This document shows, piece after piece, positions 1 to 11,553 of a stretch of 64,000 nucleotides of DNA. Numbering within the stretch: the first letter of the stretch is position 1; each line of letters begins with the position of its first letter. The notes beneath the pieces were generated by a model. That model was not told the origin of the DNA, searched no databases, and saw only the letters and a program-made list of their open reading frames with translations. This DNA comes from Symsagittifera roscoffensis. Its lineage: Eukaryota; Xenacoelomorpha; Acoela; Convolutidae. The stretch covers positions 83,377,574 through 83,441,573 of the forward strand of contig NC_087063.1 of assembly GCF_963678635.1 (NCBI RefSeq). The letters are read 5' to 3'. A program made the translations under genes and the position numbers.

Positions 1-724
1 TTCCCGTTGAAAAGTCTTTTTTGGGATCAAAATCCTGATTTGCATTTACTTTCTCTCAGAATTCATAATGATGTTGTATAAAAAGCTGAAATTATTAAAA
101 AAGTTTTTTTTTGAATAATTTAATTGATTTTTTGGTCGGCCATTTGGATTTCGTTTCAGTGTTTTACTTGCCGGATTTTATTACGCTAGCTTATCAAGCA
201 TTATCAAATTGGAACTTATTTTTTTCTCATTTAAACAACTTGTCCATAGGAATCACTGAAGAATTTTCAAATCTCCACTCAACCAATCCATATTTGAGCA
301 TGTCTGTATTTTAGAAAACCTGTTCTGTCAAAATGAGTTTTTTTTTTGTGTGAGTTGTAAGTTTTGATTTGGTATAATTTTGATAAACGAAGCAAGTTAG
401 TTCAGCGTGTGATTTGAGGAGGACTGAATTTTTAAAGATTAAAAAAATTTTTGAAACAACTTTGTTTTTGGCTTAACGTGCGTCTGCTCAATTTATTTCG
501 GATTTATTTTTGCGTGCTGAACATTATCAAAAGTGTAAATTTTCTAATTTTTTTTTCTGCTGGCTAGTTTGTCATTCTAGGTTTGTATTGTATTGCAAGA
601 GGATAATATAATACAGATTGTATAATACAAAAGTTTGTATTGTATTCGGTTCTTTGTTACAATAAGCTTTTCAAAAGTTTTGTTTGCTTTCTTCAGTTCA
701 ATTTTGAGCAGCTTAGTTATAATG
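1..724. other. AT-rich stretch, no gene seen
   Basis: I see no convincing exon here. A 67-codon open frame at 111-314 has no recognisable content and sits in AT-rich sequence. The stretch is probably intronic or intergenic sequence upstream of the gene whose exons appear from 1880. Confidence 0.4.
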
Positions 725-950
725 TTCGTACAGTTGCGTCAGCTTGGTGAATTATTAAGAACTTTTTTTCTAATCTAACTAGCAAATAAAAGTGTTCAAT
801 ACCTTTGCGTCAGCTTGGTATAGTATTAAGAACTTTTTTTCTACTCTAACTAGCAAATAAAAGTGTTCAATGCACTTGCGAAGCAATGTGTAGTAGTACG
901 AACTTTCTTTTCAAACCTAAGTCGCAAATAAAACTGCTACTTTTGGCGGT
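725..950 (+). repeat. short tandem repeat, ~75-bp unit, three copies
   Basis: Three consecutive units each run from a 'TTGCGTCAGCTTGG'-like start through 'AAGAACTTTTTTTCTA' to 'CTAGCAAATAAAAGTGTTCA'. The third is diverged and begins with 'CTTGCGAAGCAATGTG'. Related single units occur at about 15700-15775 and 27300-27360, each time just upstream of a tRNA-like module. The array therefore looks like the 5' part of the composite repeat that follows. Confidence 0.7.
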
Positions 951-959
951 ACTTTTGAA

Positions 960-1435
960 TCGGTAGTCTGCGGTAGCAGTATAGTATCATATGGCTTTGA
1001 CATTTCATTAATAAAAAGTTAACACAGCTGATGCATTTTTAATTCATCAAATGAACCGAAAAAAGTTATTTGTTTCAAACAGCAGTACAATGATAAAAAG
1101 CTCGATTTCAGAAATTTTCCAGCTCAATTGGCTTTATGCTTTTCAATTTATTACATGCAAAATAGTGTCTCTTTGTGTTTGGTGCTACTTTTGCTGAATC
1201 GAATTGACAATTTATTAGCATATGTAGCTGCGTTATTGATAGATGTTAAGCATCCGTGGCTGAGTGGTTAGTGCGTGAGACTCAAAATTGCTTGGGCGCA
1301 GATTCGTAAGCGACTCGTTAACGAGTTTTTGCTAATTCGAGGCTCACATCTACTTTTTCTTATTTCACTTGATTGAGCGAATTTTTGGTCGTGTTCTCGC
1401 AAGTGTTTCCGAAGAGCAGCTTCGCCTGTGTTAAA
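960..1435 (+). mobile_element. tRNA-containing composite repeat, copy 1
   Basis: A conserved 5' block (960-1250) precedes a tRNA(Ser/Leu)-like module at about 1251-1325 with a box-A-like 'GTGGCTGAGTGGTTAGTG' and a decayed box B. This is followed by a body ('GCTAATTCGAGGC', 'GTCGTGTTCTCGC') and the tail 'GCAGCTTCGCCTGTGT'. The 5' block matches 27395-27720 and the right window edge in minus orientation. SINEs normally start with the tRNA head; here it lies in the middle of a longer conserved unit. No coding capacity is seen. Confidence 0.7.
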
Positions 1436-1474
1436 AGTGTTCACTTGTTTGGAATTTTTACTGTTGCATTGGAA

Positions 1475-1720
1475 ATTGCATAGCATCTGTTCTCTGCTTT
1501 ATTTGTGCCTAGTGTTTAATCTTCTATCTTTTTATGTTTAAGCTTCCGTGGCTGTGTGGTTAGTGTGTGTCTCTTGATCTCAAGGTTGCAGTTTCGAATC
1601 TCAGCCGTAGCCGAATTTTTGCTAATTAGAGCTTTTTCTACTTTTCTCATTGCACTTTATAAAACAGCTTTTTGTCGTATTCTCGCTAGTGCTTGCGAAG
1701 CGAAGCTTCGCCTCTGTGTC
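1475..1720 (+). mobile_element. tRNA-derived SINE-like repeat, copy 2
   Basis: The tRNA-like head begins near 1543 with 'CCGTGGCTGTGTGGTTAGTG' and has a good box-B-like 'TTTCGAATCTC'. The same body as copy 1 follows, and the tail contains a hairpin-forming 'GCGAAGCTTCGCCTCTGTGT' ending at about 1719. The upstream block ('GCATCTGTTCTCTGCTTTAT') matches the copy at 15815-15880 rather than copy 1, so at least two subfamilies exist. Confidence 0.75.
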
Positions 1721-1879
1721 AATTTTTGTTTTGAATATACGGCAAAATGGTTTTTTTTAAACATGCTAGTTTTTTTCAGCTGCGTGCCTCCTGTTTAAAA
1801 GTTAGTTTTTCGAGTTTACTAAGTGTGTGCAAGTTCATTAGCTAGTAGATGACTTGGCTTAAATTTTTGTTAATTTCAG

Positions 1880-4800
1880 TACGCTCAACAAGCCCAAAAA
1901 AGTACAGCCTGAGTGAAGTGGAAGGTGTGATCGACTGTCGGGGAATCGCTGATATGTAAGTTGAGCTATGATTAAAACTACAATTTCGCCTGTTTTGTTT
2001 GGTAATTTGTTTTCCATTTTTTAGCGCTATTAGGCATCTGAATGCCTCTGCTGAGCATCTTAATGTCAAGGACAAATTTAGAATACAAATATTTGAGCAT
2101 ACATCGCCCAGTTCAAATCAAGCGGTAATTTTTAAATAATTAACACAATTTTTATCTAGTTTGATAAAGGAGTTGAAACAAGAAACAATTTTAGAGCAAA
2201 CAACTCGGACAAAAAGATTTCTCGGCTATAATCATTGACAATCAATCAAACAACAATTCCTCGAAGCTGCAGAGAAAAAGTGACGCTTTTTCTGAATCAG
2301 GAAATTTCAACGACTCATTGCTGCAACCTGTTCTTAATGAAGGTAATAATGTTTCTTTTTCGGAAAGACTGATTAACCTGGGGGTTATTATGGATATTGC
2401 CATTGCGTGCAAATCTATTCGTGCGTTGAGAAACATTCATTAGAAATGGACAATTTTACCTTCACTGATTGTTTGTCATTCGGAGTCTCCTCATATTTAA
2501 GCTTCAACGTATTATTTTTGCATTGAGTTCAGTATTTATTCCAAAGTTTGAAATTAGCAAATCAATAGTGGCATACTGACAGGGTTCCGCCAGGGGTTGC
2601 AAATTTGGCCTCCAATTATGAATACTTAAATCCTTTTAGTTTACAAGATCGACGATTTTAGTGATTTTTCCAAAACATTTGAGAAAACTTAAATTTAAAA
2701 ACTTTAACAAAATTTGAAATTCCCGACCCTGTAGTTCGGTACTGTGAGTGCATCTTCAGCTCTCGCTCATCTCTCTTCAGGTCTCTTTCATCTTCAACTT
2801 GGCAAGCGGGAGATCTAAGGTTGTTATACAGAATAGGTACCCGCTCTGGCGTGTGTGATATAAAGATTAAGGGGGAGTGTGATATAAAGATTAAGGGGGA
2901 GGGCGTAGGTATCTGGTTTAACGTGCTCAATTACAGACTGATTTTTAGCCGAATATCAGTTTTCTTGCTTAGCATGAAAAGCCCGAAAGTTAAGCCTACA
3001 TACGATTTTTTTTGGTTTTAAAGGCCGTGTGTCTTTGCAGCTTCCGGATACCTTTGTTAGTTTAATAATTTTTGGATGGTCAGAAATAGATATATTTTTT
3101 TCTTTTTCTAACGGACGTAGTTTTACCGAGTAAATGAGTTTTTTATCCAATTTAATGGCATTTTACGGCTTTTTGAAATCTCCAAACTAACGCGCGGTAC
3201 TCGTTTAGAAGTATGGTACCGCGGTGTTTGATTAGTGTGATTCAAAAAGCTCGTTTAGAAGTGTGATCCTGCTAAATCTTATGAAATCTACTTGAAATAC
3301 TTCCAGTGGATGAAAACAGAAGAAAAATTTGAGAGCAATTCTTAGTTATATTTACTACTATAAATACAGCCAATACTAAGGATTATAACACAAACTATTA
3401 TTGTTGCTCCGACTTTCGTAACGAAAGTAACGGAATATTTGTGCTCGGAGTGGTTTTTTTCTTCAGACAAATTTCGAATTTTTAGCGAGCCATTTTTGAA
3501 AGATTTTTTTTATATCATTCAAAAAGTATTGTTGCCCTGAACGTAAATTTGGAAAGATATTTCACCTGTGATCATTTTTCGGAAAGTTATGGGGGGTTTA
3601 AAAATTGCCAATTTGGGACAATTAACGCTCGATATAACGCGAAGATTTAATTCGTCATAGAAATTGTTCCAAATTGTTTGAAGGAAGCTTATTTGCCCTA
3701 ATCGATTTGTTACTAGGAGCGAAATTTATCACTTTGTAATTAATATGGCGCGTGGGGGGATGGTTTTTGCAAAAAATCTCAAATTAAACAAAAAAATTCA
3801 TTTTATTTTTATTACAATTAGTTTTTTCATGTTATTACTGGTCCATAGACTGCTCTATAAATTGAGGCATGTTAGTTGATAAGTTTCTTTTTTTTTTCAA
3901 TTTGACTGGTACTGCTAATGCGTCATAATTGGCGTGCGCCGCTTAGAAATTTTGTAGACTCAAAGTTTTACTCATTTCAGTTTTTCCCAGTAGCGTTATC
4001 GGTCATATTTTTGCTTGTGTATGCGAAGTGCAACTTCGCCTCTGTGTTTTAATGTTGCTATGGCAGAAGTAGAACTTCGTCAAATTAAGAATAAATTGAG
4101 AACAATAAGGAAAAAATAAGAATAGCATGAGGTCAATGAAAAAATTGTGTGACTGAAAGTTTCACAAAAACTAGGAAACTTCCTTAAAATTTTGTTTCCT
4201 ATTTATTTATATGGTCCCACTGTTAGTCCCACAAACAACTCGGACAAAAAGATTTCTCGGCTATAATCATTGACAATCAATCAAACAACAATTCCTCGAA
4301 GCTGCAGAGAAAAAGTGACGCTTTTTCTGAATCAGGAAATTTCAACGACTCATTGCTGCAACCTGTTCTTAATGAAGGTAATAATGTTTCTTTTTCGGAA
4401 AGACTGATTAACCTGGGGGTTATTATGGATATTGCCATTGCGTGCAAATCTATTCGTGCGTTGAGAAACATTCATTAGAAATGGACAATTTTACCTTCAC
4501 TGATTGTTTGTCATTCGGAGTCTCCTCATATTTAAGCTTCAACGTATTATTTTTGCATTGAGTTCAGTATTTATTCCAAAGTTTGAAATTAGCAAATCAA
4601 TAGTGGCATACTGACAGGGTTCAGCCATTTTTGAAAGATTTTTTTTATATCATTCAAAAAGTATTGTTGCCCTGAACGTAAATTTGGAAAGATATTTCAC
4701 CTGTGATCATTTTTCGGAAAGTTATGGGGGGTTTAAAAATTGCCAATTTGGGACAATTAACGCTCGATATAACGCGAAGATTTAATTCGTCATAGAAATT

Positions 4801-6082
4801 GTTCCAAATTGTTTGAAGGAAGCTTATTTGCCCTAATCGATTTGTTACTAGGAGCGAAATTTATCACTTTGTAATTAATATGGCGCGTGGGGGGATGGTT
4901 TTTGCAAAAAATCTCAAATTAAACAAAAATTCATTTTATTTTTATTACAATTAGTTTTTTCATGTTATTACTGGTCCATAGACTGCTCTATAAATTGAGG
5001 CATGTTAGTTGATAAGTTTCTTTTTTTTTCAATTTGACTGGTACTGCTAATGCGTCATAATTGGCGTGCGCCGCTTAGAAATTTTGTAGACTCAAAGTTT
5101 TACTCATTTCAGTTTTTCCCAGTAGCGTTATCGGTCATATTTTCGCTTGTGTATGCGAAGTGCAACTTCGCCTCTGTGTTTTAATGTTGCTATGGCAGAA
5201 GTAGAACTTCGTCAAATTAAGAATAAATTGAGAACAATAAGGAAAAAATAAGAATAGCATGAGGTCAATGAAAAAATTGTGTGACTGAAAGTTTCACAAA
5301 AACTAGGAAACTTCCTTAAAATTTTGTTTCCTATTTATTTATATGGTCCCACTGTTAGTTTTTCGGGACCATGCTTATAAAAGAGTACAAACGGGCATGA
5401 AATAATAGCCCAATTTTTTAAAGAATAATAAGCATTGTCGTTCTTTAAAGTACCGCTTCGCTGAGTGTTTCTTTGTTATCTTAATTATACTAATGATGAT
5501 ATATGAGCTGCGCGAACAAAGCTAGCCTTGGTGTTTTTTAAGTCATTAGAGCGTCGAAGTTTCAAGATCAGTTGAAGATCTTTTGATTTAATTGTTTTTG
5601 TTCTTTATGTGTGTGGTTATTTAGAGCTTGATCGAACTGATTTCCAATCCTTGCCCGGTAACAGAGTGCTATCCAGACATGCATCAGACCAAACCGGAAA
5701 TGTCTTCACTTCAAACCAGATCCAAGTCGTTCAAAAATCAGGAAGCTGCGAATTACCTCAATCGCAGACGAGTCCGCGACTTCAAAATCTAAGTGTAAAT
5801 AACAACAAGACACCGAACACGTGGTGTGTTGTTTTGACATTTGTCTGTCTTTTTGCCTTGCTTCTGCCTACTGCCGTAACTGAAGATCAGTTAGCCAATA
5901 AATGCACATCATCAAATCCAGAGGAAGGCTCAAATTTCCAGATGTTTTCAACGGGACAAACTTCTTCAGTTGGGTTCATGCACATGATAGTTCCTTCGTT
6001 TTTTCATATTTCTGTCAACCAGAAACTGATTGCTGCATTTACTCTTGGTCTTCTTACAATGGCGATGTTGCAGAATGCATAG
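1880..6082 (+). CDS. unrecognised gene, four 3' exons; hydrophobic C-terminal part
   Basis: Four exons join in frame with GT-AG borders: 1880-1955, 2025-2124, 2195-2342 and 5625-6082 (stop at 6080-6082). Phases agree at each junction (1 then 0 then 1). The chain is 260 residues from the first complete codon; earlier exons and the start lie to the left and I could not find them. The N-terminal part is polar (Ser, Asn and Gln rich, with 'LSEVEGVIDCRGIADI'). The last exon contains a ~20-residue hydrophobic stretch beginning 'TWCVVLTFVCLFALLL' and ends in a second hydrophobic segment. This suggests a membrane protein with a cytosolic or lumenal polar domain. An AATAAA lies at 6175-6180. I do not recognise the family. 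Intron 3 holds an exact second copy of exon 3. Exon joining is well supported; the function is unknown. Confidence 0.6.
3397..3890 (+). mobile_element. hairpin-ended MITE-like repeat, copy a
   Basis: It starts at 'TTGCTCCGACTTTCGTAACG', which holds the hairpin ACTTTCGTAACGAAAGT, followed by 'GGAATATTTGTGCTCGG'. The body includes 'TTTGGGACAATTAACGC' and 'TGGCGCGTGGGGGGATGG'. The same body occurs reverse-complemented at 48490-49025 and in several other places. The usual GGGCTTCGCCC end is absent; the copy runs into sequence ending with the tail hairpin near 4025. No coding capacity. Confidence 0.7.
4226..4377 (+). pseudogene. duplicated exon 3 of the upstream gene
   Basis: Positions 4232-4377 repeat exon 3 (2197-2342) without a visible change and keep the GT donor. 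The original acceptor was lost at the duplication junction. A new AG at 4224-4225 sits just before it, and the codons that would follow (TCC CAC AAA CAA) keep phase 0 from exon 2. It could substitute for exon 3. It could not be included after exon 3, because exon 3 ends in phase 1. Whether it is ever spliced is unknown. Confidence 0.5.
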
Positions 6083-7577
6083 ATTAAAATCTATCTGATT
6101 GAACTGAATGAAATTACATAACTGTATGGAATTTATTCTTTACTTGTTTCAAATGTGCAGTATCTTCAATCGAAAATAAATCAGAGGATGGCATTGTTAG
6201 ATAGTCTAGAATTTAAATTATATTGACCATAAGAAAAAAAATAGGCTGCAGAGTTCTTCAGAATGTTTTGAACTGTCGAGAGTCTAACTGACTTAAGCTT
6301 CTATCAAGTATTTGTTGCTATCTCTCTGAATAATTATTGTTGATAGTTAGTTTAGTAATTTCAAAAAGTAATTGATATGTATGTTACGCAGTTTTATCTC
6401 ATTTTGTCTTTGATTTAAGCTAGCTAGCTTTTTAAAATTAGTTTGTACAAATTTCTCGAATTTACTTCATTTTTTCCTGATGTTTTCCGCAGTGTAATTG
6501 ATTACAATTTCAATTAGCAAGGTTATCGCAACCGTGTCCTAGACTTTCGCCATTGAAATTTTTTTGCAGAATTTATTAATTTACTTAATTGAAAATTTGG
6601 GTTATGGTGCGATAATATATATTCTTATAATTGGCCTTTTTTCTTATATGATTCCCTCGCGCCTGTGTTTTGAGTTTGTTGAATGACCTTTCATAATTTC
6701 GAAGTGTGATAGAGAACTGAAATATATGAGTTTTTTTTGAAAAACAGTAAACCTTGTGGTTTTTCACAAAGTGTTTTTTCAAGTTTCATATTCTGTGGCA
6801 TATATTTTTTCCAAGTTGTTGTTTTTGGGTATAAAGATCGCTCGTTGATATATAATTTAAGCAAGAATATCATCCAATGAAATTTAACAGAAATTAGATT
6901 TATAAAATATCGAAGGATTTCCTGCTATTTTTTGAGAAAAGTTTCTGAGTTTTTAAAACTGTTCTGGTACTTATCCATGATATTGTCTAAGTTGTGAAAA
7001 ATATTTGAATTCCTATAATTGTTCGTTTCTTGAAAATCTGCCTTGAAATAAATTTTCAATTGTTACATTAGCGATGGTAAGTTTCACTTCGCCTCTACGA
7101 TTAATTAACGAGTTCAGGTCATCGCGGGAGCAATTTACTTCTGCAAAGAACAGGTTAGGTTTTTCCCATGTACTTTTTAAAATATTCATCGGTTTGCGAC
7201 ATACATTTATTCGTATATTGATTGTAATTATTGGGCTCCACTTTTCGAACACTTTCGTCGCTTTGGATCCTTTACTTCGTCAAAGAAATAAATTCTGTTG
7301 GTATTTGAATTTTATGGCCATCATTACTGAATTGTATTTTCAACTGTTCATTATCAGTCAAGAAAACGTCAAAAATGTAACATGCTCAAATACTACAATA
7401 AGCAAACGTGATATAAATTATATCTTACATGAAAAAAGCATGTTTTATTTTCAAAATCTGCTTTGAACGTAACTTGAAGAAAGCAAGTTAATTTTTACTG
7501 TATCTACTTCAATGTGAACTGATTGTTTAAACTAAGTAGCTTTATCTTTGATAGACCTGTATTAAGTTCGCTTGAAA
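6083..7577. other. intergenic stretch between two plus-strand genes
   Basis: It holds the 3' UTR and AATAAA (6175-6180) of the preceding gene and the presumed upstream region of the transporter. No further exon is convincing. Open frames at 6585-6873 and 7013-7466 show no recognisable protein features. Confidence 0.5.
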
Positions 7578-8598
7578 ATGGCACTCGACCGGAACGAGTC
7601 AAAGAAACTTCGATTGGAAGAAAATATCCCTGAGCCCATTTCTCCTATCGTATCTTACGGATCTGTCGTTCTTTTTAGCTTGCTTCTCATTTTAGCAGGA
7701 ATGAATATTTCCAGCGTCGCGCCATTTTTCCCGACAGAAGCTCGCGAAAGAAATATTTCTGTACCGACAACTGGAATTATTGTCGCAAGTCTTCAAATAT
7801 CACAAGGATTTTTCGGCTTTCTGTTTTTGTTCACAGTGTCCGACAAGCAAAAAATTTGGTTCGCATATGTCGGGTTTGTACTGTCGGGGTTAATGTGTGT
7901 TATTTTTAGTTTGTCTTACCATTTCAACTCCAAACATTTGTTTGTTTTGTGGTGTTCTGTGACGCGTATTCTAATTGGGATGGGAGGTGCATGTAAATGG
8001 GCTACAAGTGCACCTATTCTCATACCTCTTTTCCCAAATAAAGCCGGAATCATTTTTAGCACACTCGAGGTATCCGCTAATTTTGGACTCATGATTGGAC
8101 CCCCTCTTAGCAGCTGGCTTTACTCGCTAGGGGGCTACAAGTTTCCTTTCATTGTCATGGGAGCTACTGAATTATTCGTCGGTTTTCTATGCTTTGTAGC
8201 AACTCGGTCGCTACAGAATCGACTGCCTAGGCAATCTTCTCAGCAGAGACAAGAAACGGAGTTCAGTCTGAAACCAGCATTGCGGTTTTTATCCCTGCCA
8301 GGCGTGTGGGCGATCACGCTTCCTTTTATGGTTGTTTTGGCCCAGTTGGGATTTTTGTCAGTGACGTTGGCGCCTCATTTGCTCGACACTTTTAACATCG
8401 ATGGAACTAAATCGGGAACAATTTTTCTAATTCACGCGAGTATGTCGACCTTGACTTGTTTTTTATATGGCTACTTACTTGACAAGGGATATGCGAAAAT
8501 AACGTTTTTCATCTGTCTAGCTCTGACGTCCCTGGGATATTTCGTTTTGGCGTTGCCCTTCGTCGGATTTGATCACCCCAAGTTAACATTATACGCAG
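7578..8598 (+). CDS. SLC18B1-like: SLC18B1-like MFS transporter, exon 1 (residues 1-340)
   Basis: This first coding exon starts at the ATG at 7578 and ends at a GT donor (8599-8600) in phase 1. It encodes a charged N-terminus and about eight to nine membrane segments. Diagnostic stretches are 'APFFPTEA' after the first helix, 'RILIGMGGA' and 'LFPNKAGIIFSTLEVSANFG' with 'GPPLSSWLY' after it. These have the layout of the SLC18B1 branch of the major facilitator superfamily, whose human member carries polyamines into vesicles by proton antiport. The assembled protein is 444 residues, close to the usual ~450 for the family. The substrate here is inferred from family only; another MFS branch is possible. 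The in-frame TTG six bases upstream is not needed as a start. Confidence 0.85.
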
Positions 8599-8895
8599 GT
8601 ATGTTGATGGATCTCATTCAATACATTATCCCCCTATGGTACCTTTAAAGAATAGCCACCCTCTTTTGAAGGTTTAATTCAGCGGTTAAGCTCATTGGAA
8701 GATTTTACTTAGTAACGAATTTCCCACTGCCGTGATGAGGATGTAGGGTATATAAGCTTATTTCCAATTTTTTGTTAATCAAATTTTCCTCATGGCAAAA
8801 TCTCGAGTTAAATTTGTCGGTGTCCTGATTTCAAAAGCGAAGAGTCACGGTGGTTGATGATAGTTTTTGGTTAAGTTTTGATTACTCACTACTTG

Positions 8896-9980
8896 TTACA
8901 CCGAAGACTTTAGTCAAGGTGTTATGGTATCGTGTAACGGGGTTTTTTTTTTAATGTTGTCTGTTGTCAAGTGTCGACAAATAACGTCCACAGTTATCAA
9001 TTATCATGTGGGCTGGACTATATCGCGCTATGTCACGTGATTGCGTATGTTTGTTTCTTTATTTGTTCATCTTTATTTATTTAATTATCTGTTCTTCTAT
9101 TTATTTAATTATGTTTAGTTTGCTTATATTTTTTTATAATTTATGTATGTACATATTTATTTTTGTTTATTTTTATCACGTGTTTTGTTTATTTATTTAA
9201 TTATTCTTTCTTTCATTTAGTTTTGCTTTTATTATTTCTGCGTGTGTATTTATTTAATTTATTTATTTTCATTTATTTATATTATGGGTCTGTTTGTTTG
9301 GTTATTTGTTCATATATATTTTTTCATGTCTATTTAATTATTTGTACATTTCACTTTTGCTTTTATTTATTTATTTATTTATTTATTTATGTATTTATTT
9401 ATGTATTTATTTATTTATTTATGTATTGATTTATTTTTTTATTGCTTATTTATTTATCAGGTGTGTTTTGTTTATTTGTTGATATTTATTTCTATATTTA
9501 TTTAATTATTCTTTCTTTCATTTAGTTTTGCTTTTATTATTTATGTATGTGTATTTATTTCATTTATTTATTTTCATTTATTCATATTATGGGTCTGTTT
9601 GTTTGGTTATTTGTTCATATATATTTTTTCATGTCTATTTAATTATTTGTACATTTCACTTTTGCTTTTATTTATTTATTTATGTATTTATTTATGTATT
9701 TATTTATGTATTTATTTATTTATTTATGTATTGATTTATTTTTTTATTGCTTATTTATTTATCAGGTGTGTTTTGTTTATTTGTTGATATTTATTTCTAT
9801 ATTTATTTAATTATTCTTTCTTTCATTTAGTTTTGCTTTTATTATTTATGTATGTGTATTTATTTAATTCATTTACTTTCATTTATTTATATTATGGGTC
9901 TGTTTGTTTGGTTAGTTGTTCATGAGATATATACTTTTTCATGTTAATTTAATTATTTGTACATTTCAGTTTTGCGTTTA
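8896..9980 (+). repeat. left part of a segmental duplication
   Basis: This segment is repeated nearly identically at 22445-23518. It opens with 'TTACACCGAAGACTTTAGTC', continues through a non-repetitive lead, and then enters a long ATTT-rich array. The two copies differ mainly by array-length changes. Confidence 0.9.
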
Positions 9981-10215
9981 TTTATTTAATTATTTATTTA
10001 TTTATTTATGTATGTATTTATTTATTTATGTATTGATTTATTTTTATATTGTTTATTTATTTATCAGGTGTGTTTTGTTTATTCGTTGATATTTATTGCT
10101 ATATTTATTTAATTATTTTCTTTCATTTAGTTTTGCTTTTATTTATTATTCATGTATGTATTTATTTATTCATTTATTTATTTATGTTTATTTATTTTTG
10201 GTTTGTTCGTTCATT
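9040..10215 (+). repeat. ATTT/TTTA-rich array with a ~305-bp higher-order period
   Basis: Imperfect TTTA tetranucleotides fill this block. Within it a larger unit of roughly 305 bp recurs, marked by 'TATTATGGGTCTGTTTGTTTGG' near 9280, 9585 and 9890 and by 'TTGCTTATTTATTTATCAGG'. The Phe/Ile/Tyr/Leu open frames read through it are low-complexity artefacts and not genes. Confidence 0.9.
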
Positions 10216-10244
10216 TGTTGGTTTGATCGTTCAGTTTTTCTATT

Positions 10245-10920
10245 TCAACTGCTGTGTATACTTGTATTAGGTACACTGTAGTTTCAATCAACTGATCTGT
10301 GTATACTTGTATTAGGTACACAGTTTCTTTAGTTTAACTGATCTGTGTATACTTGTAATAGGTACACTGTAGTTTCAATTAACTGGTCTGTGTATACTTG
10401 TATTAGGTACACAGTTTTTCTATTTCAGCTGCTGTGTATACTTGTATTAGGTAAACTGTAGTTTCAATCAACTGGTCACAGTTTTTCTATTTCAGCTGCT
10501 GTGTATACTTGTATTAGGTACACTGTAGTTTCAATCAACTGGTCTGTGTATACTTGTATTAGGTACACTGTAGTTTCAATCAACTGCTGGTCTGTGTATA
10601 CTTGTATTAGGTACACAATTTATTTAGTTCAATTGATCTGTGTATACTTGTATTAGGTACACTGTAGTTTCAATCAACTGGTCTGTGTATACTTGCATTA
10701 GGTACACAGTTTTTCTATTTCAACTGCTGTGTATACTTGTATTAGGTACACTGTAGTTTCATTCAACTGATCTGTGTATACTTGTATTAGATACACAGTT
10801 TTTCTATTTCAACTGCTGTGTATACTTGTATTAGGTACACTGTAGTTTCAATCAACTGGTCTGTGTATACTTGTATTAGGTACACAATTTCTTTAGTTTA
10901 ACTAATCTGTGTATATATTT
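10245..10920 (+). repeat. minisatellite with TGTGTATACTTGTATTAGG core
   Basis: About 15 units of 40-45 bp carry the core 'TGTGTATACTTGTATTAGG' followed by TACAC. Two alternating spacers are present, one with 'TGTAGTTTCAATCAACTG' and one with 'AGTTTTTCTATTTCAACTG'. The array ends about 630 bp before the nested gene's ATG. It is on the left side of that gene; a second array with a similar core is on the right. Confidence 0.9.
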
Positions 10921-11553
10921 ATTTTTAACTCGTGCTCTGCGATGATGACAACAACGGAAATGCATAACTGGTTACGAATTTTGGCTCACTATCTATAACT
11001 TTCATGACTGTTGATGTAACATTATCTTTACAAGACATATTTATTTGTGATATTCCCTTGTTTCAAAATGCATTTGCCAACAATATATCGTAAGAGAACA
11101 AAAGTGAATCATTCTTCTGGAAACATCTATAATTTACAAGGGAACATTCCAACTGCGCATATGAAGGTTCATGAAGCTGTTGTTGTAATCTGATTGTTAT
11201 TAATGTTTTACGTGCGTTCAATACTGACTATTGAGAAATATTCGCCATTTTTTGTTATTATAATGTTGGCAAACCATTCTGTCAAAGCCAAGTACGTGTT
11301 AAGCGCCCTTTTTTATTAATTTTTAACAAGACTGATTATTTTATAAACGCTGACAAATTTTTAATTACTGTAATATTGTTGCATTTATTTCTGAGCGAAT
11401 GTTCGTTATCATAGCCCACGTCTGAGCAGAGCGATGTTATTATTTATATTGGTTTTCACAAATATATTTTTGCAATGTAGTTTTTTCCGTAGTTCAAATT
11501 TATTGTAATGGTTTCTATAACACAATGATGGTGATATAATTTTTTTTTCAGAA

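Larger units (their letters stand above)
2197..5359 (+). repeat. recent 2-kb tandem duplication with a 900-bp deletion in the second copy
   Basis: Unit 1 spans 2197-4227 and unit 2 spans 4232-5359. Segment 2197-2587 is repeated at 4232-4622, and 3488-4227 is repeated at 4622-5359, with near-identity apart from small homopolymer indels. Segment 2588-3487 has no counterpart. Because 3397-3487 is the head of a repeat whose body is in both units, the difference is best read as a deletion from unit 2. The duplication copies exon 3 of the surrounding gene. Confidence 0.85.

Noticed and set aside
1251-1325. Functional tRNA-Ser or tRNA-Leu gene
   Set aside because: The head resembles a tRNA, but the acceptor stem and variable arm do not pair properly. 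The same module recurs with a repeat body, so it is a tRNA-derived repeat. The same holds for the modules at 1543, 15881, 27750 and 63889.
1556-1798. 80-codon open frame
   Set aside because: It lies across a SINE-like repeat and reads tRNA-derived sequence.
9006-10281. Long Phe/Ile/Tyr/Leu-rich open frames that look like membrane proteins
   Set aside because: They are translations of the TTTA tetranucleotide array; several frames overlap and all follow the repeat period. The same applies at 22553-23368.
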